A program made the position numbers and the translations under genes. The notes beneath the pieces are model-generated. The model saw nothing but the letters and a program-made list of their open reading frames with translations, ran no database searches and was not told the DNA's origin. Of a stretch of 64,000 bases of DNA, positions 40,776-49,698 are shown piece after piece. Positions within the stretch are counted from its first letter, which is position 1; every line of letters begins with the position of its first letter. This DNA is from Methyloprofundus sedimenti (lineage in GTDB: Bacteria; Pseudomonadota; Gammaproteobacteria; Methylococcales; Methylomonadaceae), in the NCBI RefSeq assembly GCF_002072955.1, contig NZ_LPUF01000001.1:2564896-2628895 (forward strand), in the 5' to 3' direction.

Positions 40776-41246
40776 ATGCAAACTTTAGCCCCCACCATTC
40801 GCAATACAGTTCGTGCCGTTATTATTCGTGATGGACGCATTCTACTGCAAAAAAAACAGGATGCATTAAAAGGCGTGCGCTACACGTTACCTGGCGGAGC
40901 ACAAGATCCAGGTGAAACTTTACTGGAAGCCTTGCACCGGGAATGTCAGGAAGAGTTAGGCACAGAAATAATTGCCAGCGAAATTTTACACTTAGCTGAT
41001 TTTTTTAAGCAAAAATCCCTACCAGAACCGTATTTACAGCATCAGCTTGAAATCCTGTTTCATTGTCAAATTGCTGATTCTTATATACCGAAAAATGGTC
41101 CTAAACCTGATAAGCACCAGATAGCCATCGAATGGATCACCATTGATGAGCTGTCTCAAATTCCTTTGCTTCCTGCAATTCTAAAAAAAATCCTGACTAA
41201 GCTAAATCAACCCGTTAATCCTATTTATCTTGGAAAAATAAATTGA
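40776..41246 (+). CDS. Nudix hydrolase
   Basis: A 156-residue Nudix protein with an intact Nudix box (G, five residues, E, seven, REcxEELG; in GGAQDPGETLLEALHRECQE). It hydrolyses a nucleoside-diphosphate-linked substrate that cannot be specified. It is first in a tightly packed run reaching amphi-Trp. Its stop overlaps the TTG start of the next gene by 4 nt. Confidence 0.9.
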   Translation: MQTLAPTIRNTVRAVIIRDGRILLQKKQDALKGVRYTLPGGAQDPGETLLEALHRECQEELGTEIIASEILHLADFFKQKSLPEPYLQHQLEILFHCQIADSYIPKNGPKPDKHQIAIEWITIDELSQIPLLPAILKKILTKLNQPVNPIYLGKIN

Positions 41247-42883
41247 GCGCGCAATTACCCAAAAATCAGCGTACTAACCTCAGGTTTCTATTTGTCGAAG
41301 TAGGCACACAAATTTCTAATCTACAGGATTACATTGTCAAAGAGGGCAAAAACTTTTCTACCGGAAGCTTTGACCGTAGTGGTTATATTCATAACCTAAA
41401 AATTCGCATTCATAACGATGGCTATTTGCAAATTCAAAACGCAGGAAACAATGAAAGTGACATCATTGCTTTTCGCGCTATAGACAATATCGCTAATAAC
41501 CTTGAGCGTATTGCCGAATTATGCCTTGATTGCATGCATCATATTGCGGATTTAAGCAACAAAGACTACCTTTCTGGTGATAAATATGAACAATTACTGG
41601 CTCATGTTGCTCAGGGTATCAGCCTGAGTGAGCGTGCCAATCAGAATAGCGACTCTCAACAGGCGCTCAAAATAGCTGAAGTACAACAGAAATTAAGTAA
41701 AAACTGCCAACAACTAATCGATAAATACAGCAAAGAATTTAAATCCGGGAAAAATGCCGAGGACTTGATTGCCGCCCTTTTTGTGGTAAAAAGTATCAAA
41801 TCCATGGACGAGGCACTACTGAAAATTTGTAATGCAACTTTGTCCAGAAACCTGGGACAGACAATCAATGTGGATCGTTTTAATTCCTTAACTCGCTGCG
41901 TGGACCATTTACAAAAAAATGGTGCTAGCAAAAATCTTGTTTTAGATACTATTGCTGAAACGCGTTCAGGCAGTGTAATTTCAGGTGTCAGCGAAGCTAA
42001 CAAAGACGCTATCATCGCCATTTTCAAAGACGGAAAAAAACAAAAACTTAAAGAAGAACTACAAAGCGTTGAACGCTGGCATGAAATTTATCCAGGTATT
42101 GCCCCCAGAATATTGTCTTATCAGAAACAGGGACAGTCAGCTGCATTACTGATTGAACATTTAGAAGGCTCAACTTTTGAAAATATCCTGTTACAAGGTT
42201 CCGATAAATTACAAAAACAATCCTTACAACAACTTACTGAAACCTTAAATGACATCTGGCATAAAACCTTGCAGAAAAAACCCGTTAATGCGCAATATGC
42301 GCAGCAACTATTAAAGCGTTTGCCTGATGTCTATTCTATACATCCAGTATTTGAACAACAACATATCCATATTGCCGGAATTAACATCCCTGCTTTCACA
42401 AAACTATTAAAGCAGACGAATAAATTAGAGCAATCCCTGGCTGCACCTTTTTCCGTCTATATACATGGTGATTTCAATACCGATAATATTATTTACGCCC
42501 CCGGGCAAAAGAAAATCAATTTTATCGACCTGCACCGTTCCTGCTTTATGGATTATGTACAGGATGTATCCGTGTTTATGGTATCTAATTACCGCTTACA
42601 AGCGCTGGATCATCCGTTCAGACAAAGGGTATTACACGTTAATATGGCCATGTATCATTTTGCTGCAGAATTTGCCCGGCATCATAAAGACCCTACTTTT
42701 GAATTACGTCTGGCGCTTGGGCTGGCACGTTCACTAGCGACTTCAACTCGCTTTACACTGGATAAAACTCTGGCCAAAGCCATGTTTTACCGCTCCCGCT
42801 TATTATTAGAACAGGTACTTGCCGTTAATATAAAACATAGTAAAGATTATCGAGTGCCCATTAAGGAGATTTTTATTGCTTAA
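41243..42883 (+). CDS. PhoU-like helical domain fused to APH-type kinase
   Basis: A 546-residue two-part protein. The first 215 residues are helical and PhoU-like (NNLERIAELCLDCMHHIADLS echoes the metal-binding helix of PhoU). The rest is an aminoglycoside-phosphotransferase-fold kinase, with IEHLEGSTFENIL, catalytic loop YIHGDFNTDNIIY (about residue 408) and FIDLHRS. PhoU links phosphate uptake to regulation, so a phosphate-controlled small-molecule or protein kinase is plausible; substrate unknown. The TTG start overlaps the Nudix stop and is preceded by TTGGA. It overlaps the ATP-grasp gene by 8 nt. Confidence 0.8.
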   Translation: MSAQLPKNQRTNLRFLFVEVGTQISNLQDYIVKEGKNFSTGSFDRSGYIHNLKIRIHNDGYLQIQNAGNNESDIIAFRAIDNIANNLERIAELCLDCMHHIADLSNKDYLSGDKYEQLLAHVAQGISLSERANQNSDSQQALKIAEVQQKLSKNCQQLIDKYSKEFKSGKNAEDLIAALFVVKSIKSMDEALLKICNATLSRNLGQTINVDRFNSLTRCVDHLQKNGASKNLVLDTIAETRSGSVISGVSEANKDAIIAIFKDGKKQKLKEELQSVERWHEIYPGIAPRILSYQKQGQSAALLIEHLEGSTFENILLQGSDKLQKQSLQQLTETLNDIWHKTLQKKPVNAQYAQQLLKRLPDVYSIHPVFEQQHIHIAGINIPAFTKLLKQTNKLEQSLAAPFSVYIHGDFNTDNIIYAPGQKKINFIDLHRSCFMDYVQDVSVFMVSNYRLQALDHPFRQRVLHVNMAMYHFAAEFARHHKDPTFELRLALGLARSLATSTRFTLDKTLAKAMFYRSRLLLEQVLAVNIKHSKDYRVPIKEIFIA

Positions 42884-43790
42884 TTTAAAAATTGCTGTGG
42901 TTGGGCTGCCCGGAAAGTGGTCAACTGAAACTTTAGCTGATGCCGTTGAAAAAAAAACCGGCTTCCGTTTGATTGTTGATATGGATAAGGTTGTATTGAA
43001 TCTTGATAGCCTTGAGCTTACCTATCAAGGCCACAACTTATGTCAACTGGATGCTATTATTATTAAAAAAATTGGCCACCAGTATTCCCCCAATAGTTTA
43101 GACCGACTGGAATTATTACGCGTTGCTGAAAATGCAGGAGTTAAAGTGTTTAGTCAGCCCGTCAAAATATTACGCTTAATCGACCGGCTTAGTTGTACTG
43201 TTACCTTACGTAATGCGGATATTCCCATGCCGGCGACCGTTATCACCGAAGAAATTGATGAAGCAATTGCAGCAGTCAACAAATTTGGTTCGGCAATTTT
43301 CAAGCCTCTGTATTCGACAAAAGCGCGCGGTATGTGTGTCATTAGCAAAAAAGATGGCAAAACTAAAGTACGCAAAAATATCGAAGCATTTAAAACAGCT
43401 AACCCGATGATGTATATTCAGCAGAAAGCCGCCTTAGGCGGCCGGGATATGGGGTTGATGTTTCTAGGCGGCCGTTATTTAGGGGCCTATGCCAGAGTGA
43501 GTAAAAATGATGCCTGGAATACCACGATTAATAGTGGTGGCGAATATGCAGCCGCTGATCCTTCGACTGAGATCATTGCAATGGCAAGTAAAGCACAGGA
43601 CTTATTTGATATGTCCTATACCACAGTCGATGTCGCTGAGACGGATAAGGGTGCCATTGTTTTTGAGGTCTCTGCCTTTGGCGGTTTTCGGGGGGGCAAA
43701 GAAGGGTTGAACCTGGATGTTGCCGAACTATATGTGGATTTTGTTTTAACTAAACTTGAACAAAAAACACCTTATGTTGTGTCTATATAA
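42876..43790 (+). CDS. ATP-grasp enzyme of the GAK type (RimK-like)
   Basis: A 304-residue ATP-grasp protein: AIFKPLYSTKARGMCVISKK is the ATP-binding lysine region, GGRDMGLMFLGG follows, and VFEVSAFGGFRGGKEGLNLDVAELY forms the end of the metal site. The neighbouring HprK-like kinase makes it match the 'GAK system' ATP-grasp family. Such enzymes ligate an amino acid or peptide carboxylate to an amine; the acceptor is unknown. The TTG start has AAGGAG upstream inside the preceding gene. Confidence 0.82.
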   Translation: MLNLKIAVVGLPGKWSTETLADAVEKKTGFRLIVDMDKVVLNLDSLELTYQGHNLCQLDAIIIKKIGHQYSPNSLDRLELLRVAENAGVKVFSQPVKILRLIDRLSCTVTLRNADIPMPATVITEEIDEAIAAVNKFGSAIFKPLYSTKARGMCVISKKDGKTKVRKNIEAFKTANPMMYIQQKAALGGRDMGLMFLGGRYLGAYARVSKNDAWNTTINSGGEYAAADPSTEIIAMASKAQDLFDMSYTTVDVAETDKGAIVFEVSAFGGFRGGKEGLNLDVAELYVDFVLTKLEQKTPYVVSI

Positions 43791-43839
43791 CCCACCAACA
43801 GTATATATAGCAAACCAGATGAAATAATCCAAAAAGACA

Positions 43840-44952
43840 ATGATACCAAATACAAAAGTGCAGGATTTAAGCACTAAACTCATACAGGGAGCCACCTTAC
43901 TTGACCAGAGCTTATTTGTGCAATGTGATGATTGCGTTATCAGTGTACAAAGCAACTCGGTAGCCTTATTAAATGAGCTACAGCGATATTTTAAACACCT
44001 TGTTATTCATCAGAGTCAACAGAGCGAAGCTGATATAGTCGTTATTGCAATTGAATCTGCGGCTCTGGAACTCCCCTGCGCCTTCAAAGACTGGCCACGA
44101 CAAGAAGGCAAAAGCGGTCGTAAAGATGCTTATTATCAGCTTCAAGGGGGCAGACTTATTCAGAAAGTTCGCACTGGCATGGTGTTTCTACAAAGTGAAA
44201 CAAGCAGAATTGCCGTAGGCCCTTGTGTAAAAAACCCTAATCAGGTCATTAATTTCATTAACAGTCAACATATGAACTGGCTGCAACAACGCGGTTGGCT
44301 GATTTGTCATGCTGCGGCTATTGCCTATAAAAATCAGGCTTATGCCATAGCAGGATTTTCAGGGGGGGGTAAATCCACCTTGATGCTACGTTTAATGGAC
44401 AACGAGCAAATAGACTTTATCAGCAACGACCGCTTATTTATCCGCAATATAAACAATTGTATAAAAGTGACTGGTATTGCCAAACTGCCACGCATTAACC
44501 CTGGCACCATTGTTAATAATCCTCGCCTACAATCATTAATTCCAGAACAGCAAAGAGTACAACTACTCGATTTACCAAAACAGCAACTATGGAATATTGA
44601 AGAAAAATATGATGTTGATATCGAAGCCATTTATGGTCAGGGGCGTATTGGAAATAACAAACCACTACACGCATTGATCATCTTAAACTGGCAACATGAT
44701 AGTAAGCAGACCTTTCAGGTCAATAAAGTAAATCTGCAACAGCGTCGCGACCTATTAGCTGCGGTTATGAAATCTCCAGGCCCTTTTTATCAGGATGCAC
44801 AAGGTACATTCTTAAATGAACACGCTGAATTTGATGAATCGGCTTATTTATCAATTTTAAATCAGGTTAATATTTTTGAAGTCAGCGGCAAAATTGATTT
44901 TGCCGCATTGCAATGCTATTTTAATCAACATATTATTAGTGAGGCACGTTAA
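43840..44952 (+). CDS. HprK-related kinase (GAK type B)
   Basis: A 370-residue protein with an unrecognised N-terminal half and a C-terminal HPr kinase/phosphorylase-like P-loop domain: HAAAIAYKNQAYAIAGFSGG leads into GKST (about residue 177), then FISNDRLF. The true HprK phosphorylates HPr on serine; no PTS gene is near, so another protein is the probable target. It belongs to the HprK-related family of GAK gene clusters. Its TAA overlaps the next ATG by one base. Confidence 0.85.
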   Translation: MIPNTKVQDLSTKLIQGATLLDQSLFVQCDDCVISVQSNSVALLNELQRYFKHLVIHQSQQSEADIVVIAIESAALELPCAFKDWPRQEGKSGRKDAYYQLQGGRLIQKVRTGMVFLQSETSRIAVGPCVKNPNQVINFINSQHMNWLQQRGWLICHAAAIAYKNQAYAIAGFSGGGKSTLMLRLMDNEQIDFISNDRLFIRNINNCIKVTGIAKLPRINPGTIVNNPRLQSLIPEQQRVQLLDLPKQQLWNIEEKYDVDIEAIYGQGRIGNNKPLHALIILNWQHDSKQTFQVNKVNLQQRRDLLAAVMKSPGPFYQDAQGTFLNEHAEFDESAYLSILNQVNIFEVSGKIDFAALQCYFNQHIISEAR

Positions 44953-45926
44953 TGAGCAGACAACTATTGATATTACGCCATGGCAAATCTGACTGGGGTG
45001 TCGAAATCAAGGATTTTGATCGACCGCTCAAAAAACGCGGCAAACGTGCTGCTCAGCGTATGGGATCCTGGCTACAGCAACAGAATCTGGTTTCAGACTA
45101 TATCCTTAGTTCACCCGCAGAAAGAGCCAGAAATACCGCAGAAAAATTAGCTAAAGCAATGGGCTTAACTGCACAACGAGTGCATTATGACTCACGCCTG
45201 TATGCCGCTAATCAAGAGCATCTAAAAAATGCTTTGGCAAGTTGCCCACCCGATGCGCAACGAGTCTTGTTAATTGGCCATAATCCTGAACTAGAATCTT
45301 TGTTAGCGTTTCTGAGTAAAGACAAGCTGCCTACACCTGATGATGGTAAATTACTGCCTACTGCCACATTAGCTATCTTTAGCATGCCTGATGACTGGCA
45401 TGCATTAAACAGGGGCTGCGGCGAACTATTGAATATTATCCGTCCGGCAGATCTTCCAGAGAGTTTCCCATTTAATGGTCTGCTAGGTATAGAGCAACGC
45501 GAACGACCAGCCTATTACTATACCCAGTCAGCTGCAATCCCTTATCGCATACACAATAATGAATTACAGATTTTATTAATTTCCTCGAGTGGTGATAATC
45601 ATTGGGGAATTCCCAAAGGCATTATAGAGCCGGGTCAGTCAGCTGCAAAATCAGCTGCTATTGAAGCCTGGGAAGAAGCAGGCATAGAAGGCATTATCAG
45701 TGAACAAATGCTGGATTATTACCTGCATGAAAAATGGGGCAGCACTTGTACAGTGCAGGTATATCCAATGTTAGTCACTCAAATGCTTAACAATGAGGAA
45801 TGGCAGGAAAGTCATCGTCGCAGACAATGGCTGCCACTGCAGAAAGCGACTTTTTTAATCAAACAAAAGGCGTTGCAGGCTATGTTTACAAGTTTAGCCA
45901 CCCGTCTTGCAAGCAAGACAGATTAA
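44952..45926 (+). CDS. SixA-type histidine phosphatase fused to Nudix domain
   Basis: A 324-residue fusion. Residues 1-160 are a SixA-like phosphatase (LILRHGKSDW with the nucleophile His10, and LLIGHNPELESLL with the second His). Residues about 185-320 are a Nudix domain, box near 222-244 (GIIEPGQSAAKSAAIEAWEE); the glutamates of the REUXEE part are kept but the first E is Q and the R is I, so specificity or activity may differ. Mycobacterial MutT1 has the same two folds in reverse order and acts on nucleotides and diadenosine polyphosphates. It is coupled to both neighbours by one-base overlaps. Confidence 0.88.
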   Translation: MSRQLLILRHGKSDWGVEIKDFDRPLKKRGKRAAQRMGSWLQQQNLVSDYILSSPAERARNTAEKLAKAMGLTAQRVHYDSRLYAANQEHLKNALASCPPDAQRVLLIGHNPELESLLAFLSKDKLPTPDDGKLLPTATLAIFSMPDDWHALNRGCGELLNIIRPADLPESFPFNGLLGIEQRERPAYYYTQSAAIPYRIHNNELQILLISSSGDNHWGIPKGIIEPGQSAAKSAAIEAWEEAGIEGIISEQMLDYYLHEKWGSTCTVQVYPMLVTQMLNNEEWQESHRRRQWLPLQKATFLIKQKALQAMFTSLATRLASKTD

Positions 45927-46621
45927 TGGCCAGAGTCATTGCTGCACTTATCAGACATGGTGATTATCATCAATTAGCTGATACACCCAGTGCGCATCAG
46001 CCTTTTGCCTTAACGGCTAAAGGCTTGGCACAGGCATCTGACCTGGCTATACTGATAAATACATTTTGTACTACGCGAGGCTGCCAGATTAACCCCGTTA
46101 TTGCTACGTCTAAATTGCTCCGAGCCTGGCAAACTGCAAAACAATTGACTACAGCGCTAAACAATCCCGGCATCCAGATACATGAATATACGGATCTGGC
46201 TGAGCGCTGTGTAGGCAGTGTCGCGAACTTGTCGGTCACACAAATACGCGAACTGATTAGACTGGACCCACGGCTCGATGATTTACCCAAAGACTGGAAA
46301 TCCAACAGCCATTATTGTTTGCCATTTCAAGGCGCAGAGTCCTTGCTTGATGCAGGTAAACGCGTAGCCACCCTGTTACGTGCGGAAATGCAGCCTCTGA
46401 AACCACATAGCCAAAGCGATCAATTAAAAATATTTGTCGGTCATGGCGCAGCATTTCGTCATGCCGCCTACCATTTAGGCATTATAAACTATGAACAAAT
46501 TGCACTACTTAGTATGTTCCATTGTCAACCGGTATTTATTGAATACACGGGTAATGGCAACTGGCAACATATTGGAGGAGAATGGAAAATCAGAAATGCA
46601 CACAGCCAATTTACCGATTAA
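45926..46621 (+). CDS. Histidine phosphatase family protein
   Basis: A 231-residue phosphatase starting MARVIAALIRHGDYHQL, with the RHG nucleophile motif at the N-terminus and VGHGAAFRHAAYHLG as the second histidine motif. The ATG at 45926 overlaps the preceding stop (TAATG); the frame open to 45800 is only extension into the Nudix gene. It probably removes a phosphate placed by one of the kinases of the cluster, but direct evidence is lacking. Confidence 0.85.
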   Translation: MARVIAALIRHGDYHQLADTPSAHQPFALTAKGLAQASDLAILINTFCTTRGCQINPVIATSKLLRAWQTAKQLTTALNNPGIQIHEYTDLAERCVGSVANLSVTQIRELIRLDPRLDDLPKDWKSNSHYCLPFQGAESLLDAGKRVATLLRAEMQPLKPHSQSDQLKIFVGHGAAFRHAAYHLGIINYEQIALLSMFHCQPVFIEYTGNGNWQHIGGEWKIRNAHSQFTD

Positions 46622-46623
46622 TT

Positions 46624-47949
46624 ATGATATTTAACCCGCTAAAATTACCCTCTTATAAAGGCCTGAAATGGATAACCACAGATTTACCCAGGAAAGCCCA
46701 GAACTGGCCATTAGGAAAAGTACATTCTTCTGCAAAAGATCAGAGTAGTCCGGCAGGTTTAGCAGAACAGTTACAGCAATCATTACTGGATCATCCCTGG
46801 GTATGGCCAAAGACACCGGTATTATTCTTTTCTGATCTACATGCTGATGCTGATGCCTTTATTGCCTCTTTAGTCGCATCGGGTGGCATCAAAAAAACCG
46901 GACCGTTTGATCAGCAATTTAAATTAACGCATACCGGGCGAAAGGCACGTTTTGTTATCGGCGGAGATTGTTTTGACAAAGGCCCAAGTAATTTAAGATT
47001 GCTACGCTGTCTGCGGCTGTTAATAGACAGTGGAGCCAAGGTGCATATTCTGGCGGGTAATCATGATATACGCGTTAAACTCGGCATTCATGCAGTCAAT
47101 CTAAACAAAGATCTGAAAAGCGAACATTTTTTTATTCGTATGGGTGCCAAAGCCATTCCCTTTCTAAAAGAAATACAACAGGAATATTTACAGGGCAAAC
47201 ATGCACTAAAGCATATTCCCGACGAACAGGAATGCCGTAAACGTCTGTACCCATCTGAAAGCTGGTTTAAAACCTTTCCTGAGGCGGCGAAAAATCTGTT
47301 ATCTGACAAAATTATCAACAAAGAAACCAAGCGCTTGCGTGAAAAAATCAATGAATTTGAACATGACCTGCAGAAAGCCGGAATGGATATACGCATAGCC
47401 TACGCAGCAGCCATCAAATGGCAGGAACTCTTTTTAGACAAGGACGGAGAATTTTACTGGTACTTTAAGAAAATGCGCCTGGTTTTACATAAAGGCTCGT
47501 TTTTATACGTTCATGCGGGTATTGATGACAGTATCGCTCACATGATCCATAAAAAAGGGGTTAATTATTTAAACCAGCAATTTAAAAAGCATTTGCATGA
47601 CGAAATTTTCGACTTTTACTATGGTCCCCTGGCAAATACCATTCGTACCAAATACCGGGATGTCGATATGCCGATGACCAGGCAAGGCAATAAAATGCTG
47701 CGTGAAAAAGGCATCTACGCCATCGTTCACGGTCATAAAAACCTGCGTTATGGTCAGCGTATTATGCTCCGCAAAGGTATGGTCAATTTTGAATGCGATG
47801 CTTCAGTCGACCGGCATACTCGTAAGAAAGAAAAAATAGGCACCTTGTCAGGCCATGGTGCGGCAGTCACCATTTTTCAACCACAAGGCAGAGTATTAGG
47901 GATCAGTACCGATTACCCTTATATCAAACTTTTTCAATCTCCCGTATAA
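46624..47949 (+). CDS. Calcineurin-like metallophosphoesterase
   Basis: A 441-residue protein with all five metal-site blocks: FFSDLHADADAF (about residue 68), GGDCFDKGPSN (113), LAGNHDIRV (144), VHAGID (295) and IVHGHKN (368). An extra helical insert of about 120 residues lies between blocks 3 and 4. It resembles protein or dinucleoside-polyphosphate phosphatases. The ATG at 46624 follows the previous stop by 2 nt. Confidence 0.88.
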   Translation: MIFNPLKLPSYKGLKWITTDLPRKAQNWPLGKVHSSAKDQSSPAGLAEQLQQSLLDHPWVWPKTPVLFFSDLHADADAFIASLVASGGIKKTGPFDQQFKLTHTGRKARFVIGGDCFDKGPSNLRLLRCLRLLIDSGAKVHILAGNHDIRVKLGIHAVNLNKDLKSEHFFIRMGAKAIPFLKEIQQEYLQGKHALKHIPDEQECRKRLYPSESWFKTFPEAAKNLLSDKIINKETKRLREKINEFEHDLQKAGMDIRIAYAAAIKWQELFLDKDGEFYWYFKKMRLVLHKGSFLYVHAGIDDSIAHMIHKKGVNYLNQQFKKHLHDEIFDFYYGPLANTIRTKYRDVDMPMTRQGNKMLREKGIYAIVHGHKNLRYGQRIMLRKGMVNFECDASVDRHTRKKEKIGTLSGHGAAVTIFQPQGRVLGISTDYPYIKLFQSPV

Positions 47950-47955
47950 GCCCTT

Positions 47956-48225
47956 ATGAAACAAGATAAACAAAGTTTTAAACATGAGTCCTTACAGGAT
48001 GCAAAAAGTATAGAAAAGATTCTCAAAGCCATCAGTGAAAATATCGGCAAAGGCCAGCTTAAGTTCAGTGATGAAGAAGATGAAATCGAGTTTCAACCTG
48101 AAGGACTAATGACATTAAAAATAAGCGCCGCGCAAGAAACTCATCAACAAAGCTTTAATATCAAAGTCAGCTGGCAGAGAGAAAGTGAAGAATTGAAGCA
48201 TAAGACATTAAAGATTAGTCGATAA
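47956..48225 (+). CDS. amphi-Trp domain protein
   Basis: An 89-residue protein of the amphi-Trp family: FKHESLQDAKSIEKILKAI, GKGQLKFSDEEDEIEFQPEG and a terminal VSWQRE. Such small proteins occur in GAK gene clusters and are candidates for the modified carrier or substrate. It is the last gene of the run, 6 nt after the metallophosphoesterase. Confidence 0.85.
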   Translation: MKQDKQSFKHESLQDAKSIEKILKAISENIGKGQLKFSDEEDEIEFQPEGLMTLKISAAQETHQQSFNIKVSWQRESEELKHKTLKISR

Positions 48226-48343
48226 TAGCGAAACCAGGCTAACACCCTGACTTTTGTTTGCCACTTTTCCATCCAGTGCAACTATCCGTGCGCAAACGAA
48301 AAATTTATTTTTTCTCGTCGCACTGATACACTCTCTATATATC

Positions 48344-48483
48344 ATACTTCGCGCGGTCACGGATGCGGCTGTATATCGAGTTGATTTTAGTCGAGAGCAA
48401 GAGCTGCGCAACTGTTTCAGCAACGCGGCTCTATCGGCTAAAATAGACCGCTAGAAAACCGCCTATGTGACCGCGTGCAGTAT
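48344..48483 (+). repeat. Right copy of element with terminal inverted repeats
   Basis: This copy has the same orientation as that at 37436-37591. It begins ATACTTCGCGCGGTCACGGA and ends GTGACCGCGTGCAGTAT. It shares the core TTAGTCGAGAG, TTTCAGCAACGCGGCT and CCGCTAGAAAACCGC, with small indels. The right end is close to the msrAB ribosome site. Confidence 0.85.
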
Positions 48484-48504
48484 ACATACAACAAGGAGCT
48501 TAAT

Positions 48505-49608
48505 ATGCAAATCAAACCTCCAACACTCATCACTCTGCTTAGTTTGTTATTGATTTCTGCCTGTGCTGAATCTCAACAACCCGCCCAAACATTAAACACA
48601 TCAGAGTTATCTATCGCCACGTTTGCCGGCGGCTGTTTCTGGTGTGTAGAATCAGATTTTGAAAAAGTCCCTGGCGTACAGCAGGTTATCTCCGGTTTTA
48701 GCGGCGGAAATGTAGCTAATCCAAGTTACCAGCAAGTCTCTGCCGGAACGACCGGCCATGTAGAAGCAGTACAAGTCTATTATGACCCCAAAGTCATCAG
48801 CTATAACGATTTACTGCAGGCATTCTGGCGACAAATTGACCCCACCGATAATCAAGGTCAATTTATTGACCGGGGCAAACATTATCGCCCGGTGATTTTT
48901 TATCATAATCAGCAACAACAGCAACAGGCAGAACTTTCCAGACAAAACCTGCAGGCTTCAGGACGCTTTGATAAACCCATAACAATTGAAATAGTTCCGT
49001 TCAAGAACTTTTATGCTGCTGAAGACTATCATCAGGGCTATTACCTGAACAACCCTCTGCGCTATAAATTTTATCGTTACAACTCAGGTAGAGACCAGTA
49101 TTTATCTGAAATATGGGGGGATGATTTAAAATTCAGCCCATCCTCTTCCTCAAAACAGCAATACAGTAAACCTGGCGATGCAGAATTACGCAAGAAACTC
49201 AGCCCGTTACAATATCAGGTCACCCAGCAAGAAGCGACCGAACCGGCTTTTGACAACAGCTTCTGGGATGAAAAAAGGCCCGGTATTTATGTTGATGGTG
49301 TCAGCGGTGAGCCACTGTTTTCATCCACAGATAAATTTAAATCAGGCACAGGCTGGCCCAGTTTTACTCAGCCTTTAGTCACTGATCATATCGTTGAAAA
49401 AACTGATTATTATTTGCTTTATCCCAGAACCGAAATTCGCAGTAAATATGCGGATTCGCATCTCGGACATGTATTCAATGACGGACCACAACCAACAGGA
49501 CTGCGTTATTGCATTAACTCAGCTGCACTACGTTTTATTCCAGCAGAAGAACTTCAGTCTGCAGGGTACGGTGAATATCTTGAACTTTTCACTCAAACAG
49601 ATAAATAA
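48505..49608 (+). CDS. msrAB: MsrA-MsrB fusion lipoprotein (methionine sulfoxide reductase)
   Basis: A 367-residue fusion with a lipoprotein signal (LLLISAC lipobox). MsrA domain: [15 protein letters not shown] with catalytic Cys and EDYHQGYY. MsrB domain: [20 protein letters not shown] through the catalytic [13 protein letters not shown]. The MsrB zinc-cysteine pairs appear to be absent, as in one MsrB subgroup. It repairs oxidised methionine in the envelope. The ATG at 48505 has AAGGAG at 48493-48498. Confidence 0.93.
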   Translation: MQIKPPTLITLLSLLLISACAESQQPAQTLNTSELSIATFAGGCFWCVESDFEKVPGVQQVISGFSGGNVANPSYQQVSAGTTGHVEAVQVYYDPKVISYNDLLQAFWRQIDPTDNQGQFIDRGKHYRPVIFYHNQQQQQQAELSRQNLQASGRFDKPITIEIVPFKNFYAAEDYHQGYYLNNPLRYKFYRYNSGRDQYLSEIWGDDLKFSPSSSSKQQYSKPGDAELRKKLSPLQYQVTQQEATEPAFDNSFWDEKRPGIYVDGVSGEPLFSSTDKFKSGTGWPSFTQPLVTDHIVEKTDYYLLYPRTEIRSKYADSHLGHVFNDGPQPTGLRYCINSAALRFIPAEELQSAGYGEYLELFTQTDK

Positions 49609-49698
49609 GCTTTGTGCAGAGTACAACTAAATCCAGCATGCTAAAATTCAGAATTATTTGTCGCTATTATTTCCCATCACACAACAGAGCCCTTAATA

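Noticed and set aside
45800-45925. Longer start for the second histidine phosphatase
   Set aside because: It overlaps the Nudix domain in another frame; the TAATG junction at 45926 gives the normal family start.
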